A DNA stretch of 64,000 bases from Brevibacterium ravenspurgense (GCF_001584615.1 NZ_LQQC01000012.1:1-64000); one strand, 5' to 3'; positions 35,413-44,795 are shown, numbered from the stretch's first letter. Notes: generated from the sequence alone by a model not told the origin. A program made the numbers and translations.

Positions 35413-38141
35413 CAGACGCTCCTTCCCACCGGCGCACCGGAAAGCACGCGGGATGCCCACGCGCCCAACGCAGAGCGGCCGACTTTGGAATTGTGGCGAA
35501 TATCAGTGGGGAATTCGGGCGCGACGAGAACCGCCGCAACATCGAGGCCCATGCGGTCAAGAACTGCCGCGCGGATGTCATCGATGATCGGCTGCGGGGC
35601 AAGACCCGGCTGCAGGTCCTGCGGACCACCCGGTTCAAGCACCACGACGAGAGCCTGTGTGCCCACCGGGCCCACGCCGACTGCCGCGCAGCGGGTCACC
35701 CCGTCGGTGCGTTCGGCAATGGACTCCACGGCACCCGGGCCGATGGGGCCGGCGGGACCGGCGATTACGTGCTGGACGCGTCCTTCCAGCCACAGGCGGC
35801 CCTTGGCGTCAAAACGGCCGATATCGCCCGTGCGGTGCCATGCCTTCGCACCGCCGTGCTCATCGCGGCGAGCATCGGCGTCGGTCTTCCACAGACGGTC
35901 GTAGCCGTCCTTGAGGTGAGCGGCGGACACGACGAACTCACTGAGCACGCCGATGCCGTCCTCCAGGGCAATCGTGTGTTCGCTGGGTTTGCCCTCGGCA
36001 TCGAGCGGGGCGAGCTTGAAGTCGACCGGGCCGATCGGCCTTCCCACACAGACCCCGCCGACAACTGAGGATTCGGGGTCAGCCGCATCCGCCTCGGCCT
36101 CGACGGCGCCGGGGAAGTCGATGTTGGTCAGCAGCAGACTCTCCGTCATGCCGTAGGGCGAATTGATCTGCGCGTTCGGGAAGACTTCCGCGATCTGCTC
36201 CATGAGCACGGTCGGCACGGGAGCTCCGGCAGACAGCGCCAGTTCAATGCCCGCGCAGGCCTCGCGCTGCTCATCACTCAGAGCGCCGGCAGTTTTGACG
36301 ACGTTCGTGTAGGCGGCAGGGGAGGCGAACACCATGGTGCAGCCGGCCTCGATGATGGCATCGGCCAGAGCAGAAGCCGTGAGAGTGGCGGGTTTTGTCA
36401 CCGACATGTTCGGCGTGACGCTCACCGCGCCCAGCCCCGGACCCAAAAGAGCAAACGGCGCGAAGCCGGCAACCAGCCCCGTGCCGGGACGCACATCGAA
36501 TTCGGCGCCGAGGATGCGCATGAGCTCGCCAAGACCGCGGTGCGTGTAGCGCACGCCCTTCGCCGGTCCGGTGGAGCCGGAGGTGAACAGAATCGCCGCG
36601 TCGTCATCGAGAGCCGGCACGGCAATTGCGTCGCGGTCGCGCACAACGGTCCGCGACAGCGCCGTTATTGAGGTTTCGACCTTCAGCGCTCGCGCGCGCA
36701 GCTTCGGCAGCGGCAGAACGGAGATGCGGCGGCCGGGCCACCCTCCGGCCCGTGCCAGGGTCAGCCCCGGAGTTTCGCCGATGATCCACTGCGGGTCGGC
36801 AGCCTTGACTGCCCGGGTCATGCCGGCAGGCCCCAGGCCCGCGTCGGCGACGACGACAACCCCGCCCACCTTGAGGACCGCGTAGGCGGCCGCCGTGAGG
36901 TTGTTGCCCGGTTCGATCAGCAGGCTGACGCGGTCGCCCTTGCGCAGGCCCATGGCCTTCAGCCCTGCAGCAATGTTGTCGACAACACCTGCCAGCTGCG
37001 CCCAGGACACGGCCTGGGCCGGTTTGGCGGACATGTCGACGCTGGCGATTGAGCGTTCGTGCCGCTTGGCATCGAGGGCTGAGAACACGAAGTCTGGTTC
37101 GGGGCCCTCTTCTTGGGTCGGACCGCTTTCTTCTGCCGAGGTGGAGGGGGCTTCAGTCTGTCCGCTCACGTTGGCGTCAAGCCACTGGAAGATGGTCTCC
37201 CAGTACGGGACGTCTTCGACGAACAGGTGGGAGGTCTTCTCAAAACGGTGGATGTCCGCCTGCGGCAGGCGCTCGCGAAGGTCGCGCAGATAGCGCTCCA
37301 AGAAGACGGGGTCTTTCGGACCCCACATGAGAAGCGCGGGATTGGTCATGCGGGCGATGTCAGCGCCGACGCGCTGCAGTTCAGCGTAGGACGGGTGGTT
37401 TTCATCCACCGGAATGTCTGCGACGAAGCCGCCCACACCCCCGCGGCGCTGCGCGGATGCGTAGGGCCTGCGGTACGCGCGGCGCACAGGGTCCGAGATC
37501 TCCTTCGACAAGCGCAGGGTGGTGCGGATGAAGGCGTCGGTGTACACGGTCGAACCGGCCAGCAGGGGGCCTGCCAGTGCCGCCCGCAGAGGTGCCGGGA
37601 TGGATGCGTCTTCCGGCTGGTGCACGGCGGTGTTGAGGCTCATGGCCGCGCTGATGCGGTCGGTGTTGCGGGCTGCCCAACCCAGCGAAATGACCCCGCC
37701 CCAGTCGTGGCCGAGTGTGACCAGCGGGAGGCTGTCGTCGACGAGTTCAGAGATGAGTGCGTCGAGCTGGCCTAAGCGATCAGCTAGGCGGAAATAGCCG
37801 GTGCCGTGCGGTGTGGGGACCGGGTGGGTAACACGCTCCGAATAGCCCATGTCCAGGTGGTCGGGAGCAATGATCCGCCACGCGGTGCCGCCTGCCTGCG
37901 CCTGGTCGATTGAGGCCTGTGCGAGTCTGCGCCACATGTAGGACCACGTGGGATTGCCGTGTACGGCGACGATCGTGCCGGCGGGTTCTGCACCGATGTC
38001 CTTGAGTGCATCGGCGGTGTCGAGAACGTGGAAGGTGTGCTCGCCGACCGTGACCAGGCGGGACCATCGGGGGTCCCATTCGGGAAGATTCGGCGGCAGC
38101 TGCGCGGCAGCGGCTGGAAGAGGGCTGTTTTCAGTCGGCAA
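35412..38141 (-). CDS. oleBC: OleBC fusion: beta-lactone decarboxylase and beta-lactone synthetase
   Basis: 909 residues with two enzymes. Residues 1-325 are an alpha/beta hydrolase of the haloalkane-dehalogenase type (OleB): HGNPTWSYMW, nucleophile Asp146 in GHDWGG, acid Asp277 and base His305. An acidic Ser/Glu/Pro linker (about 325-352) leads to an AMP-ligase-like domain (OleC) with LFTSGSTGPAKGV. OleC closes the hydroxy acid to a beta-lactone and OleB splits it to alkene and CO2. Start is TTG at 38141 behind AGAGGAG. The fused form is known from actinobacteria such as Micrococcus luteus. Confidence 0.93.
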   Translation of the reverse strand: MPTENSPLPAAAAQLPPNLPEWDPRWSRLVTVGEHTFHVLDTADALKDIGAEPAGTIVAVHGNPTWSYMWRRLAQASIDQAQAGGTAWRIIAPDHLDMGYSERVTHPVPTPHGTGYFRLADRLGQLDALISELVDDSLPLVTLGHDWGGVISLGWAARNTDRISAAMSLNTAVHQPEDASIPAPLRAALAGPLLAGSTVYTDAFIRTTLRLSKEISDPVRRAYRRPYASAQRRGGVGGFVADIPVDENHPSYAELQRVGADIARMTNPALLMWGPKDPVFLERYLRDLRERLPQADIHRFEKTSHLFVEDVPYWETIFQWLDANVSGQTEAPSTSAEESGPTQEEGPEPDFVFSALDAKRHERSIASVDMSAKPAQAVSWAQLAGVVDNIAAGLKAMGLRKGDRVSLLIEPGNNLTAAAYAVLKVGGVVVVADAGLGPAGMTRAVKAADPQWIIGETPGLTLARAGGWPGRRISVLPLPKLRARALKVETSITALSRTVVRDRDAIAVPALDDDAAILFTSGSTGPAKGVRYTHRGLGELMRILGAEFDVRPGTGLVAGFAPFALLGPGLGAVSVTPNMSVTKPATLTASALADAIIEAGCTMVFASPAAYTNVVKTAGALSDEQREACAGIELALSAGAPVPTVLMEQIAEVFPNAQINSPYGMTESLLLTNIDFPGAVEAEADAADPESSVVGGVCVGRPIGPVDFKLAPLDAEGKPSEHTIALEDGIGVLSEFVVSAAHLKDGYDRLWKTDADARRDEHGGAKAWHRTGDIGRFDAKGRLWLEGRVQHVIAGPAGPIGPGAVESIAERTDGVTRCAAVGVGPVGTQALVVVLEPGGPQDLQPGLAPQPIIDDIRAAVLDRMGLDVAAVLVAPEFPTDIRHNSKVGRSALGAWASRVLSGAPVGRSV

Positions 38142-38174
38142 TGAGCTTCTCTCCTCTTAGTGTGCCGGTGGTGT

Positions 38175-39278
38175 TTACCAGATGATCTCCGTCATGGACG
38201 TGTTGAGGCCTGAGCCCACACCCATTGCCAGAACACGGTCACCGGACTTGAGCGACTCGACTTCGCGGGCAAGTGTGATCGGCAGAGACGCGGGGCCCAC
38301 ATTGCCCAGCTCGGGGTAGGTCTTCGGAACCCGGTCCATGGGGATCTTCGCGGCCTTCGTGATCGCGTTGACGTGGACATCGGACACCTGGTGCATGATG
38401 TAGCGGTCCATGTCGGTCCAGTCCCACCCGTTTTCGTGGGCTTCTTCCCACGCCGAGGTGACCAGCTGCATGCCGTTGGACAGCAGGCCCGCGGTGTCGG
38501 TGAACATGCCGTCGTGGTCGCCTACGCACAGTTTGTGATTCCACGTGGCCGCACGCGTCACACTGCCGAGGATCCGGTGGCCCTCAGGGTGCTTGTCTGA
38601 ACGTCCGAGAACGGCGGCCGCCGCACCTGAGCCCAGGGTCAGGGAGGCGAATTCCTCGAGGTATTCGGCGCGGGTGATTCCTTCGCGCTGCAGGCGGTTG
38701 AGGGTGGCCCGCTGCACTTTCGAGGCATCTTCGGAGGCCACGACGAGCGCGTATTCGATGGCGCCGGATTCGATCATGGTTGCGGCGACTGCCATGGCGT
38801 TGACGAAGCCCAGGCACGCATTGGCGATGTCGAAGTTCATGGCCGACGACGGAAGTCCGATGCCGTCGTGAATGGACACTGCCACAGACGGTTCGAGGTT
38901 GGCACGCGTGACCGACGCGTTGATCATCAGCCCGATCTGCTGGGCTTCGATGCCGGCTTCAGCGAGTGCCTTCTTGCCGGCCGCAATGCCGCCTTCGACG
39001 AACCCGCCGGAGTCCTCTGCCCAGTTGCGGCGCGATTCGACACCAGCGACCCGCTGCAGGAGACCTTCGGGCAGCCCTAAGCGGTCAAGCGTGGACTTCA
39101 GCTGTTCGTCGTAGAAAGCAGACGTCACTTCGATGGGTGCAGTCACTTCCGAGACACTCAGAAGCGATGTGTTCTCGTGCCGAAGCGTCGTGTTTCCGTT
39201 CAACAGCGTCCAGTCCCTGGTTCCCAGAGCCGGACGATAAGTGCGCGCGGCTCCGTTGGATGAATGAATAGTGCCCAA
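38175..39278 (-). CDS. oleA: OleA, thiolase-fold acyl-CoA condensing enzyme
   Basis: Condenses two fatty acyl-CoAs head to head into a 2-alkyl-3-keto acid. With the TTG start at 39278 (AGGA just upstream) it has 367 residues. Cys155 in NACLGF is the nucleophile, Glu129 in LEPS matches the glutamate of Xanthomonas OleA, and MHQVSDVH and LGNVGPAS carry the histidine and asparagine. The first ~30 residues are not in the Xanthomonas enzyme, so a later start cannot be ruled out. oleBC begins 33 bases downstream. Confidence 0.92.
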   Translation of the reverse strand: MGTIHSSNGAARTYRPALGTRDWTLLNGNTTLRHENTSLLSVSEVTAPIEVTSAFYDEQLKSTLDRLGLPEGLLQRVAGVESRRNWAEDSGGFVEGGIAAGKKALAEAGIEAQQIGLMINASVTRANLEPSVAVSIHDGIGLPSSAMNFDIANACLGFVNAMAVAATMIESGAIEYALVVASEDASKVQRATLNRLQREGITRAEYLEEFASLTLGSGAAAAVLGRSDKHPEGHRILGSVTRAATWNHKLCVGDHDGMFTDTAGLLSNGMQLVTSAWEEAHENGWDWTDMDRYIMHQVSDVHVNAITKAAKIPMDRVPKTYPELGNVGPASLPITLAREVESLKSGDRVLAMGVGSGLNTSMTEIIW

Positions 39279-39337
39279 TCAATCCTAATGGGTGGCCGCT
39301 GACCGCGTGTCCGGGGTCAGCTATCTGACTGCAGGCG

Positions 39338-39907
39338 TCAGCGAATGGCCGCCAGGATGGTGTCCCACATCTTCTGTGCCAGTTCCGGGCTGTATTCCGG
39401 CGCGGTTGGGTCGCCGAAAAGGTGCGCGCTGCCGGGGTAGACGTGTGCGGAAGCCTCCGCGCCGGCGGCCCGGGCGGATTCGATGAGCGTCTCAGCCTGC
39501 TGAGCATCAACCCATTCGTCGCCTTCCGTGTAGTGCATCTGCAGCCAGCAGTCGCCGTTCCACGACGTGGGCTTCGGTACGCCGCCGGCGTGGCACAGAA
39601 ATGCGCCGGCGGCCTGCGGGTGGCGTTTGCCGAAGGACTGCGCCATGGCAGCCCCAAGGGAGAATCCGCCGAAGTAGATGGGACCTTCAAGCCCCAGTCC
39701 GTCAATCGCGCCGGAGGCCCGCTGGGCGAGTGCCGGAAAACCGATCTCGTCGCGGTAGGCGATGCCGTCGGGAACGTTGTCGAAGACATTGCCGTCGTAG
39801 AAGTCCGGCATGTGCACCGTGTGGCCGGCTTCGGAGAACACGCCGGCAATGCGGTGCATGCCGTTGTTCAGGCCGAGTGCTGAGTGGAAGAGAACGATCT
39901 GTGCCAT
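39338..39907 (-). CDS. Dienelactone-hydrolase-family protein
   Basis: Predicted cytoplasmic alpha/beta hydrolase of 189 residues. FGGFSLGAAMAQSFG near residue 81 is the nucleophile elbow with Ser in place of the classical Cys; GDEWVD and SAHLFGD fit the acid and base positions. Start ATG 39907 has TAGACT 7 nt upstream and no Shine-Dalgarno, so it is probably leaderless. It ends 59 bases before oleA on the same strand; a 7-bp hairpin GCTGACC/GGTCAGC (about 39299-39322) lies between, without a T-tract. Link to the ole pathway is inference. Confidence 0.85.
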   Translation of the reverse strand: MAQIVLFHSALGLNNGMHRIAGVFSEAGHTVHMPDFYDGNVFDNVPDGIAYRDEIGFPALAQRASGAIDGLGLEGPIYFGGFSLGAAMAQSFGKRHPQAAGAFLCHAGGVPKPTSWNGDCWLQMHYTEGDEWVDAQQAETLIESARAAGAEASAHVYPGSAHLFGDPTAPEYSPELAQKMWDTILAAIR

Positions 39908-39992
39908 GGTGCCGAGTCTAAACGTGAGCTGTGACATAATCACGCCGGCAGGGCGCCGGCCGCCCAGCCCACACACAGAAGAACAGAGGATC

Positions 39993-41324
39993 ATGACCCA
40001 GACGATTTCCACCTCGGCCCCGGAGAAGATGACTCCCGGAGCCCGCAGGGCAGTGACAGCATCCGTACTCGGCACCATCATCGAGTGGTACGACTACGCG
40101 CTCTACGGCGCGGTCGCCGGCATGATCATCGGTCCGCTGTTCTTCCCGTCCGATGCCAGCAGCGCAGAAACCTTCGCAGCCCTGGCAACCTTTGGCGTCG
40201 GCTTCCTCGCCCGCCCCCTGGGCGGAATCGTCATCGGACATTTGGGCGATACGCGCGGCCGCAAAGCCGCCATGATCCTCACGATCGTGCTCATGGCCGG
40301 CGCGACTGTCGGCATGGGCCTGCTGCCCACCGCCGCGCAGGTTGGGATGCTCGCTCCGATCCTGCTGATCCTCCTGCGCTTTGTGCAGGGCTTCGGCGCC
40401 GGTGCCGAACTGTCCGGTGCCGTAACGCTCGTGGCCGAATACGTGCCGGTGCGCCGGCGTGGACTGTTCACGGGCATTGTGCTTGCCGCCCCGCCGGCCG
40501 GCATTTCCCTGGCGACTGCCGCGTTCTTCATCGTCAGCGGACTGAGCGAAGAGCAGCTGTTCGGCTGGGGCTGGCGCGTGCCCTTCCTTGTTTCCGCCGT
40601 CCTGTTCCTCGTGGCGTTCTACATTCGCCGCCGCCTGGAGGAAACCCCGGAGTATGTGGCCGCGCAGGAACTGGCAGAACAGAAGAAGCGCGACACCACG
40701 ATGCCGCTGAAGTACGTTCTGAAGAACTTTCCCAAGCAGATTGTGGTGGGCTTCCTGTCGATCGTCGGCCACAACGCCATGCAGTACACGCTCGCCACGT
40801 TCTCGATCGGCTTCATGCTCAGCATTGAAGGCGGACTCGACCGGCCCCAGGCGCTGCTGGCGGTTGTCATCGGCTCAGCGGTCGCAGTGGTGACCACCCC
40901 GTTCGGCGGGATGCTTGCCGACAGGATCGGCGCATCGAAGGTCATGGCGGCGGCAAGCCTCATGATGGTCGTCCTCAGCTGGCCCATCTTCCTGCTGCTC
41001 AAGACCGGCGAATTCGGTCCGTCCGCTCTGGCGATCGCCCTGGGCTACGGACTCATCATCACCGGGACCTCGGGCGGGCAGGGAGCCCTGCTTGCCAACC
41101 TGTTCCCCGCGCACGTGCGCCTGTCCGGCATGTCCTTTGTGCGCGAACTCAACGGGGCGTTGATTGCGGGCTTTTCGCCGATGATCGTGGCCATGCTCAT
41201 CAGCGCAGCCGGCGGCGGCCTGTGGCTGGCAGTCGGCTACCTCATGCTGTGCGGACTGATCTCGGCTGTCGCAATCCTGCTGTCCGGGCGGATGGGCGAC
41301 AACGAAAACTCGACCCTGGTCTGA
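39993..41324 (+). CDS. MHS-family metabolite:proton symporter (MFS)
   Basis: Membrane transporter of 443 residues with about 12 helices. The start of helix 1 (GTIIEWYDYALYG) and GHLGDTRGRKAAM after helix 2 are signatures of the MHS group (ProP, ShiA, KgtP types), which bring in organic acids or osmolytes with protons. RFVQGFGAGAELSGAVTLVAEY is helix 4-5. AGAGGA precedes ATG 39993. The LldD-like oxidoreductase downstream suggests a carboxylate substrate (inference). Confidence 0.9.
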   Translation: MTQTISTSAPEKMTPGARRAVTASVLGTIIEWYDYALYGAVAGMIIGPLFFPSDASSAETFAALATFGVGFLARPLGGIVIGHLGDTRGRKAAMILTIVLMAGATVGMGLLPTAAQVGMLAPILLILLRFVQGFGAGAELSGAVTLVAEYVPVRRRGLFTGIVLAAPPAGISLATAAFFIVSGLSEEQLFGWGWRVPFLVSAVLFLVAFYIRRRLEETPEYVAAQELAEQKKRDTTMPLKYVLKNFPKQIVVGFLSIVGHNAMQYTLATFSIGFMLSIEGGLDRPQALLAVVIGSAVAVVTTPFGGMLADRIGASKVMAAASLMMVVLSWPIFLLLKTGEFGPSALAIALGYGLIITGTSGGQGALLANLFPAHVRLSGMSFVRELNGALIAGFSPMIVAMLISAAGGGLWLAVGYLMLCGLISAVAILLSGRMGDNENSTLV

Positions 41325-41376
41325 GTTCGCCGGAGCACACCCGAAGCGCCGGTTGGGCCGTGGGTACTATTCGACT

Positions 41377-42597
41377 ATGGCTGTTACGCGACGTATTCCC
41401 CGGTGGTCTGACCTTGCTCCGCTCCTGCAGTTCGACGTTGAATTCAATCGACGTCGGGCCCGCCTGTCCCGCGTGGGCGACATCTACGATCTGCGGAAGA
41501 TCGCCAAGCGGCGCACACCCACGGCCGCTTTCGACTACGTTGACGGAGCCGCGCAGGCCGAACTGACCTACGACGGCAACCGCAAAGCTTTCGACGACAT
41601 CGAACTGACACCGGCAATCCTCGCTGGCTCAGCTGATGTCGACCTCAGCGCGGAGGTTGCCGGACGTACTTTCGAACTGCCCGTCGGAATTGCGCCGACA
41701 GGCTTCACGCGCATGATGCAGACCGAGGGCGAAGTCGCCGGTGTCCGCGCCGCGGAGCGCTTCGGCGTTCCGTTCACCCTGTCGACCATGGGCACGCGCT
41801 CAATCGAAGACGTTGCCGCGGCAGCGCCGGCTGCCGCCAAGTGGTTCCAGCTGTACCTGTTCGCCGACCGCGCGGTATCCCAGGACCTGCTGAAGCGCGC
41901 GGCCGCCAACGGCTTCGACACTCTGCTCGTCACCGTCGACACAACTGTGGCCGGACAGCGTCTGCGCGATGTCCGCAACGGCATGACCGTCCCGCCGAAG
42001 CTGACCGCCGGCACGGTTCTCGACGCGTCCTACCGTCCCGAATGGTGGTTCAACTTCCTCACGTCCGACCCGCTGTCCTTTGCCACCCTGTCGGGCAAGA
42101 CCAGCGATCTGCCCAGCCTCATCAACTCGATGTTCGACCCCACACTGTCGATGGACGACCTGCGCTGGATCCGCGAACAGTGGCCGGGCAAGCTGTTCGT
42201 CAAGGGTGTCCTGACAGAAGACGACGCGCGTCGTTCGCTCGACGCCGGCGCTGACGGCCTCGTCGTGTCCAACCACGGCGGCAGGCAGCTGGACAAGGCG
42301 CCCATCAGCCTGGATGCGCTCCCGCGGGTGCGCGAAGCCGCCGGTGACGATGTCGACATCATCCTCGACTCAGGTGTCATGCGCGGTTCGGACATCGTGA
42401 CCGCCCTGGCGCTCGGCGCTGACTTCACGCTCATCGGCAGGGCCTACCTGTACGGCCTCATGGCCGCCGGCGAGGCGGGTGTCAACAAGGTCCTCGACCT
42501 GCTGCGCCAGGAGATCATCGTGTCGATGCAGCTCATGGGCGCACAGTCACTGCGCGACCTCAACCCCGACATGGTCAGCAGGATCACCCGCGGCTGA
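41377..42597 (+). CDS. lldD: FMN-dependent L-lactate dehydrogenase, LldD2-like
   Basis: Oxidises a 2-hydroxy acid, probably L-lactate, to the keto acid, feeding electrons to the quinone pool. The 406-residue TIM barrel begins MAVTRRIPRWSDLAPLLQF, close to what I recall of M. tuberculosis LldD2. It shows GIAPTGFTRMM, VTVDTTVAGQRLRDVRNGM and the catalytic VSNHGGRQLD. TACTAT is 6 nt before the ATG with no Shine-Dalgarno, so the start looks leaderless. Its stop overlaps the permease start by one base. Confidence 0.9.
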   Translation: MAVTRRIPRWSDLAPLLQFDVEFNRRRARLSRVGDIYDLRKIAKRRTPTAAFDYVDGAAQAELTYDGNRKAFDDIELTPAILAGSADVDLSAEVAGRTFELPVGIAPTGFTRMMQTEGEVAGVRAAERFGVPFTLSTMGTRSIEDVAAAAPAAAKWFQLYLFADRAVSQDLLKRAAANGFDTLLVTVDTTVAGQRLRDVRNGMTVPPKLTAGTVLDASYRPEWWFNFLTSDPLSFATLSGKTSDLPSLINSMFDPTLSMDDLRWIREQWPGKLFVKGVLTEDDARRSLDAGADGLVVSNHGGRQLDKAPISLDALPRVREAAGDDVDIILDSGVMRGSDIVTALALGADFTLIGRAYLYGLMAAGEAGVNKVLDLLRQEIIVSMQLMGAQSLRDLNPDMVSRITRG

Positions 42598-43343
42598 TGA
42601 CAACGGCAGCGATCGTCATCGGCCTCATCGCCGTTTTCTGCGGAGCCGTTCTTCAGCGGATCTCCGGAATCGGCGTCGGCCTGGTCGCTGCCCCCGCCTT
42701 CACCCTGCTGGCCGGCCCGCAGCTGGGAGTCTTCGTCACGAATACGGCGACGATCGTCTCCGGACTGCTGATCGGCCTGGCGGTTCTCAGCGAAGTCGAC
42801 TGGAAGCGCTTCGGATTCCTGGCCGGCTTCGCCGTGTTGGGAGCGTGGCCGGCCGCGCTGCTGGTCCGGGATGCCAACCCGGCGATTCTCACGATCTTCA
42901 TCGGCGGCATCGTGCTCATTGCGCTCATGACAACCTTCAGCGCGCCGCGCCTGCCCCAAGTGTCATCGAGTGCGCTGACCGCGGCCACCGGAATCACAGC
43001 CAGCTTCCTCAACACGACGGCGGGTGTTTCCGCCCCCGCAATGGTGATCTACGCCCGGGTGTCCCGCTGGCCCCAGCGCAGCTTCGCAGCGACCATGCAG
43101 CCAACCTTCATGGCGCTGGCCATCCTGTCGGTCACCACGAAGCTCATTGCGGGAGTCGGGATTGTCGGCAGCCTGCCGCCATGGTGGTTCTTCACCGCAC
43201 TCGTTGCCGCCGTCATTGCGGGTGTTGCCGTAGGCAGTGCGGCAGCCCGACGAGTGTCGGCCGCCGGCATGCGCCGCGTGGCCGTCGTGCTCGTGACCCT
43301 CGGTGCGCTCGCCACCGTGGTCCGCGGCATCGTCCTGCTGTAG
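42597..43343 (+). CDS. TSUP-family (TauE/SafE) permease
   Basis: 248-residue membrane protein with about seven to eight hydrophobic segments and the family pattern near the N-terminus (RISGIGVGLVAAPAFTLLAGP) repeated in the second half (TASFLNTTAGVSAPAMVIY). TSUP proteins move sulfite, sulfonates, organosulfur acids or carboxylates. Its ATG shares one base with the lldD stop (TGATG), so it is co-translated with the dehydrogenase, and its substrate is probably related. The short gap to the convergent Nudix gene has no clear hairpin. Confidence 0.87.
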   Translation: MTTAAIVIGLIAVFCGAVLQRISGIGVGLVAAPAFTLLAGPQLGVFVTNTATIVSGLLIGLAVLSEVDWKRFGFLAGFAVLGAWPAALLVRDANPAILTIFIGGIVLIALMTTFSAPRLPQVSSSALTAATGITASFLNTTAGVSAPAMVIYARVSRWPQRSFAATMQPTFMALAILSVTTKLIAGVGIVGSLPPWWFFTALVAAVIAGVAVGSAAARRVSAAGMRRVAVVLVTLGALATVVRGIVLL

Positions 43344-43402
43344 CCGACGGCCTCGCCGCACAGACGGCCGCACAGCCATCAGCGCACGCAGACCGCAAAC
43401 TC

Positions 43403-44110
43403 CTACAGTCCGTACTTCCGGTGGTGCTTATCATCTGCTGTGCTGCTGTCCGGCCGGTCCGGCACAATGTCCCGCCCCGCGCTGATCTCAGACGGATCAC
43501 CGAGTTCGTGAACCGAGCGCAGCAGCGAATACGTGGGCCGCCACAGGCGAATGTCACCGGCGTAGAACTGCTCCAGAAGATCCCCGGTGTAAGCCCATCG
43601 GCCAACAGAGGCTTCCGTCGTCGTGTTCTCCAAGTGCAGATCAGACGCGTTGAGTGCATAGAAGAATGTGTCGAAACGACGCGGATAACCCGGGGGAGTG
43701 GTCCACACATCCCACGGCACGCACGCTTCCGGCGCGGCCACCGCGCCGGTTTCCTCTTCGAGTTCCCGCAGTGCGGCCGCCAACAGAACTGCCGCCGGCA
43801 CAGCCGCATCCTGTCCGGGTCGGTGCCCCGCCGAACCGGGACCGAAACTCAAATCCACCGCGTCACCCCACAGGCGCGCGTGCTCCCCGGCAACAGGGCA
43901 GCGGAAGTCGGCGGCGCCTCGTGAGAAGTCAATCAGATCAACCCTGCCGCCCGGATAGGCGACAACACCTGCAGCGAAGTCCATGCTCGTGCGGCGGTGC
44001 TGAACAAACACCTCGAGCCCACCGGCCGGGCGGCCGCGCAGGGCGAGCACGCTCACTGCGGGTCGAATCGGCACTGGGCCACTAGCCCCAGTCACGGGTG
44101 TGCCAGCCAT
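43403..44110 (-). CDS. Nudix hydrolase, NUDT19-like with split Nudix box
   Basis: Predicted Mg-dependent diphosphatase of 235 residues, perhaps acting on CoA esters. The glycine half of the Nudix box (AYPGGRVD) and the helix half (ALRELEEETG) are separated by about 60 residues rich in Gly/Ala, as in NUDT19-type CoA hydrolases. ATG 44110 has GGGAGGT upstream; the longer open frame lacks support. Convergent with the TSUP gene. Confidence 0.82.
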   Translation of the reverse strand: MAGTPVTGASGPVPIRPAVSVLALRGRPAGGLEVFVQHRRTSMDFAAGVVAYPGGRVDLIDFSRGAADFRCPVAGEHARLWGDAVDLSFGPGSAGHRPGQDAAVPAAVLLAAALRELEEETGAVAAPEACVPWDVWTTPPGYPRRFDTFFYALNASDLHLENTTTEASVGRWAYTGDLLEQFYAGDIRLWRPTYSLLRSVHELGDPSEISAGRDIVPDRPDSSTADDKHHRKYGL

Positions 44111-44226
44111 GAGACCTCCCTGTCGCTGAAACTCGATCATAATTCGCCAGTGCGCACAGCCGCCCGCGGTCCTAGGATGGGAACGTGCGCCACACAGGGG
44201 TGACGCACGGACACAAAGGAGGAGCG

Positions 44227-44685
44227 GTGCTCGAAATCCACGGCCTGGAAGGCCTTCAGGACAACGTCGGCAAGGTTCTCGGATCAAGCGGCTGGATCAC
44301 GGTCGACCAACAGCGCATCAACGCCTTCGCCGATGCAACCGGCGACCACCAGTGGATCCACGTTGACGTCGACCGCGCCGCGGCAGGCCCCTTCGGTGCA
44401 CCGATCGCCCACGGCTTCCTGACGCTGTCGCTCATTCCGCTGCTGTCATCCGAAGCTGTCAGCGTCACCGGCATGAAGGCGAAGATCAACTACGGCTGCA
44501 ACAAAGTGCGGTTCCCCAGCCCGGTCCGCGTCGGGGCACGCCTGCGCGATACCGTGGAGCTGACCGAAGTGAACGTCAAAAGCTCCGGCATTCAGGTGGT
44601 CATGACACACACGATCGAAATCGAAGGTGAAGAGCGCCCCGCCTGCATCGCGGAGGCCGTCACCATCATGATCCCGGAGGACTGA
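44227..44685 (+). CDS. MaoC-like (R)-specific enoyl-CoA hydratase
   Basis: Hot-dog-fold protein of 152 residues, predicted to hydrate trans-2-enoyl-CoA to (R)-3-hydroxyacyl-CoA. The motif FADATGDHQWIHVDVDRA with Asp and His, followed by FGAPIAHGFLTLSL, is the hydratase-2 signature. GTG at 44227 stands behind AGGAGGA. It could serve fatty-acid or side-chain degradation; the gene neighbours do not settle which. Confidence 0.9.
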   Translation: MLEIHGLEGLQDNVGKVLGSSGWITVDQQRINAFADATGDHQWIHVDVDRAAAGPFGAPIAHGFLTLSLIPLLSSEAVSVTGMKAKINYGCNKVRFPSPVRVGARLRDTVELTEVNVKSSGIQVVMTHTIEIEGEERPACIAEAVTIMIPED

Positions 44686-44795
44686 CCCGCTTCGGACTGA
44701 CCCGCTTCGGCTTGGTGCAGCCGCTGCCGGCGGCCACGCCGGCACCAGCTGTGTCGACCCGACGCACCGCACACAGGAAGTGATACTCGGGCCCT

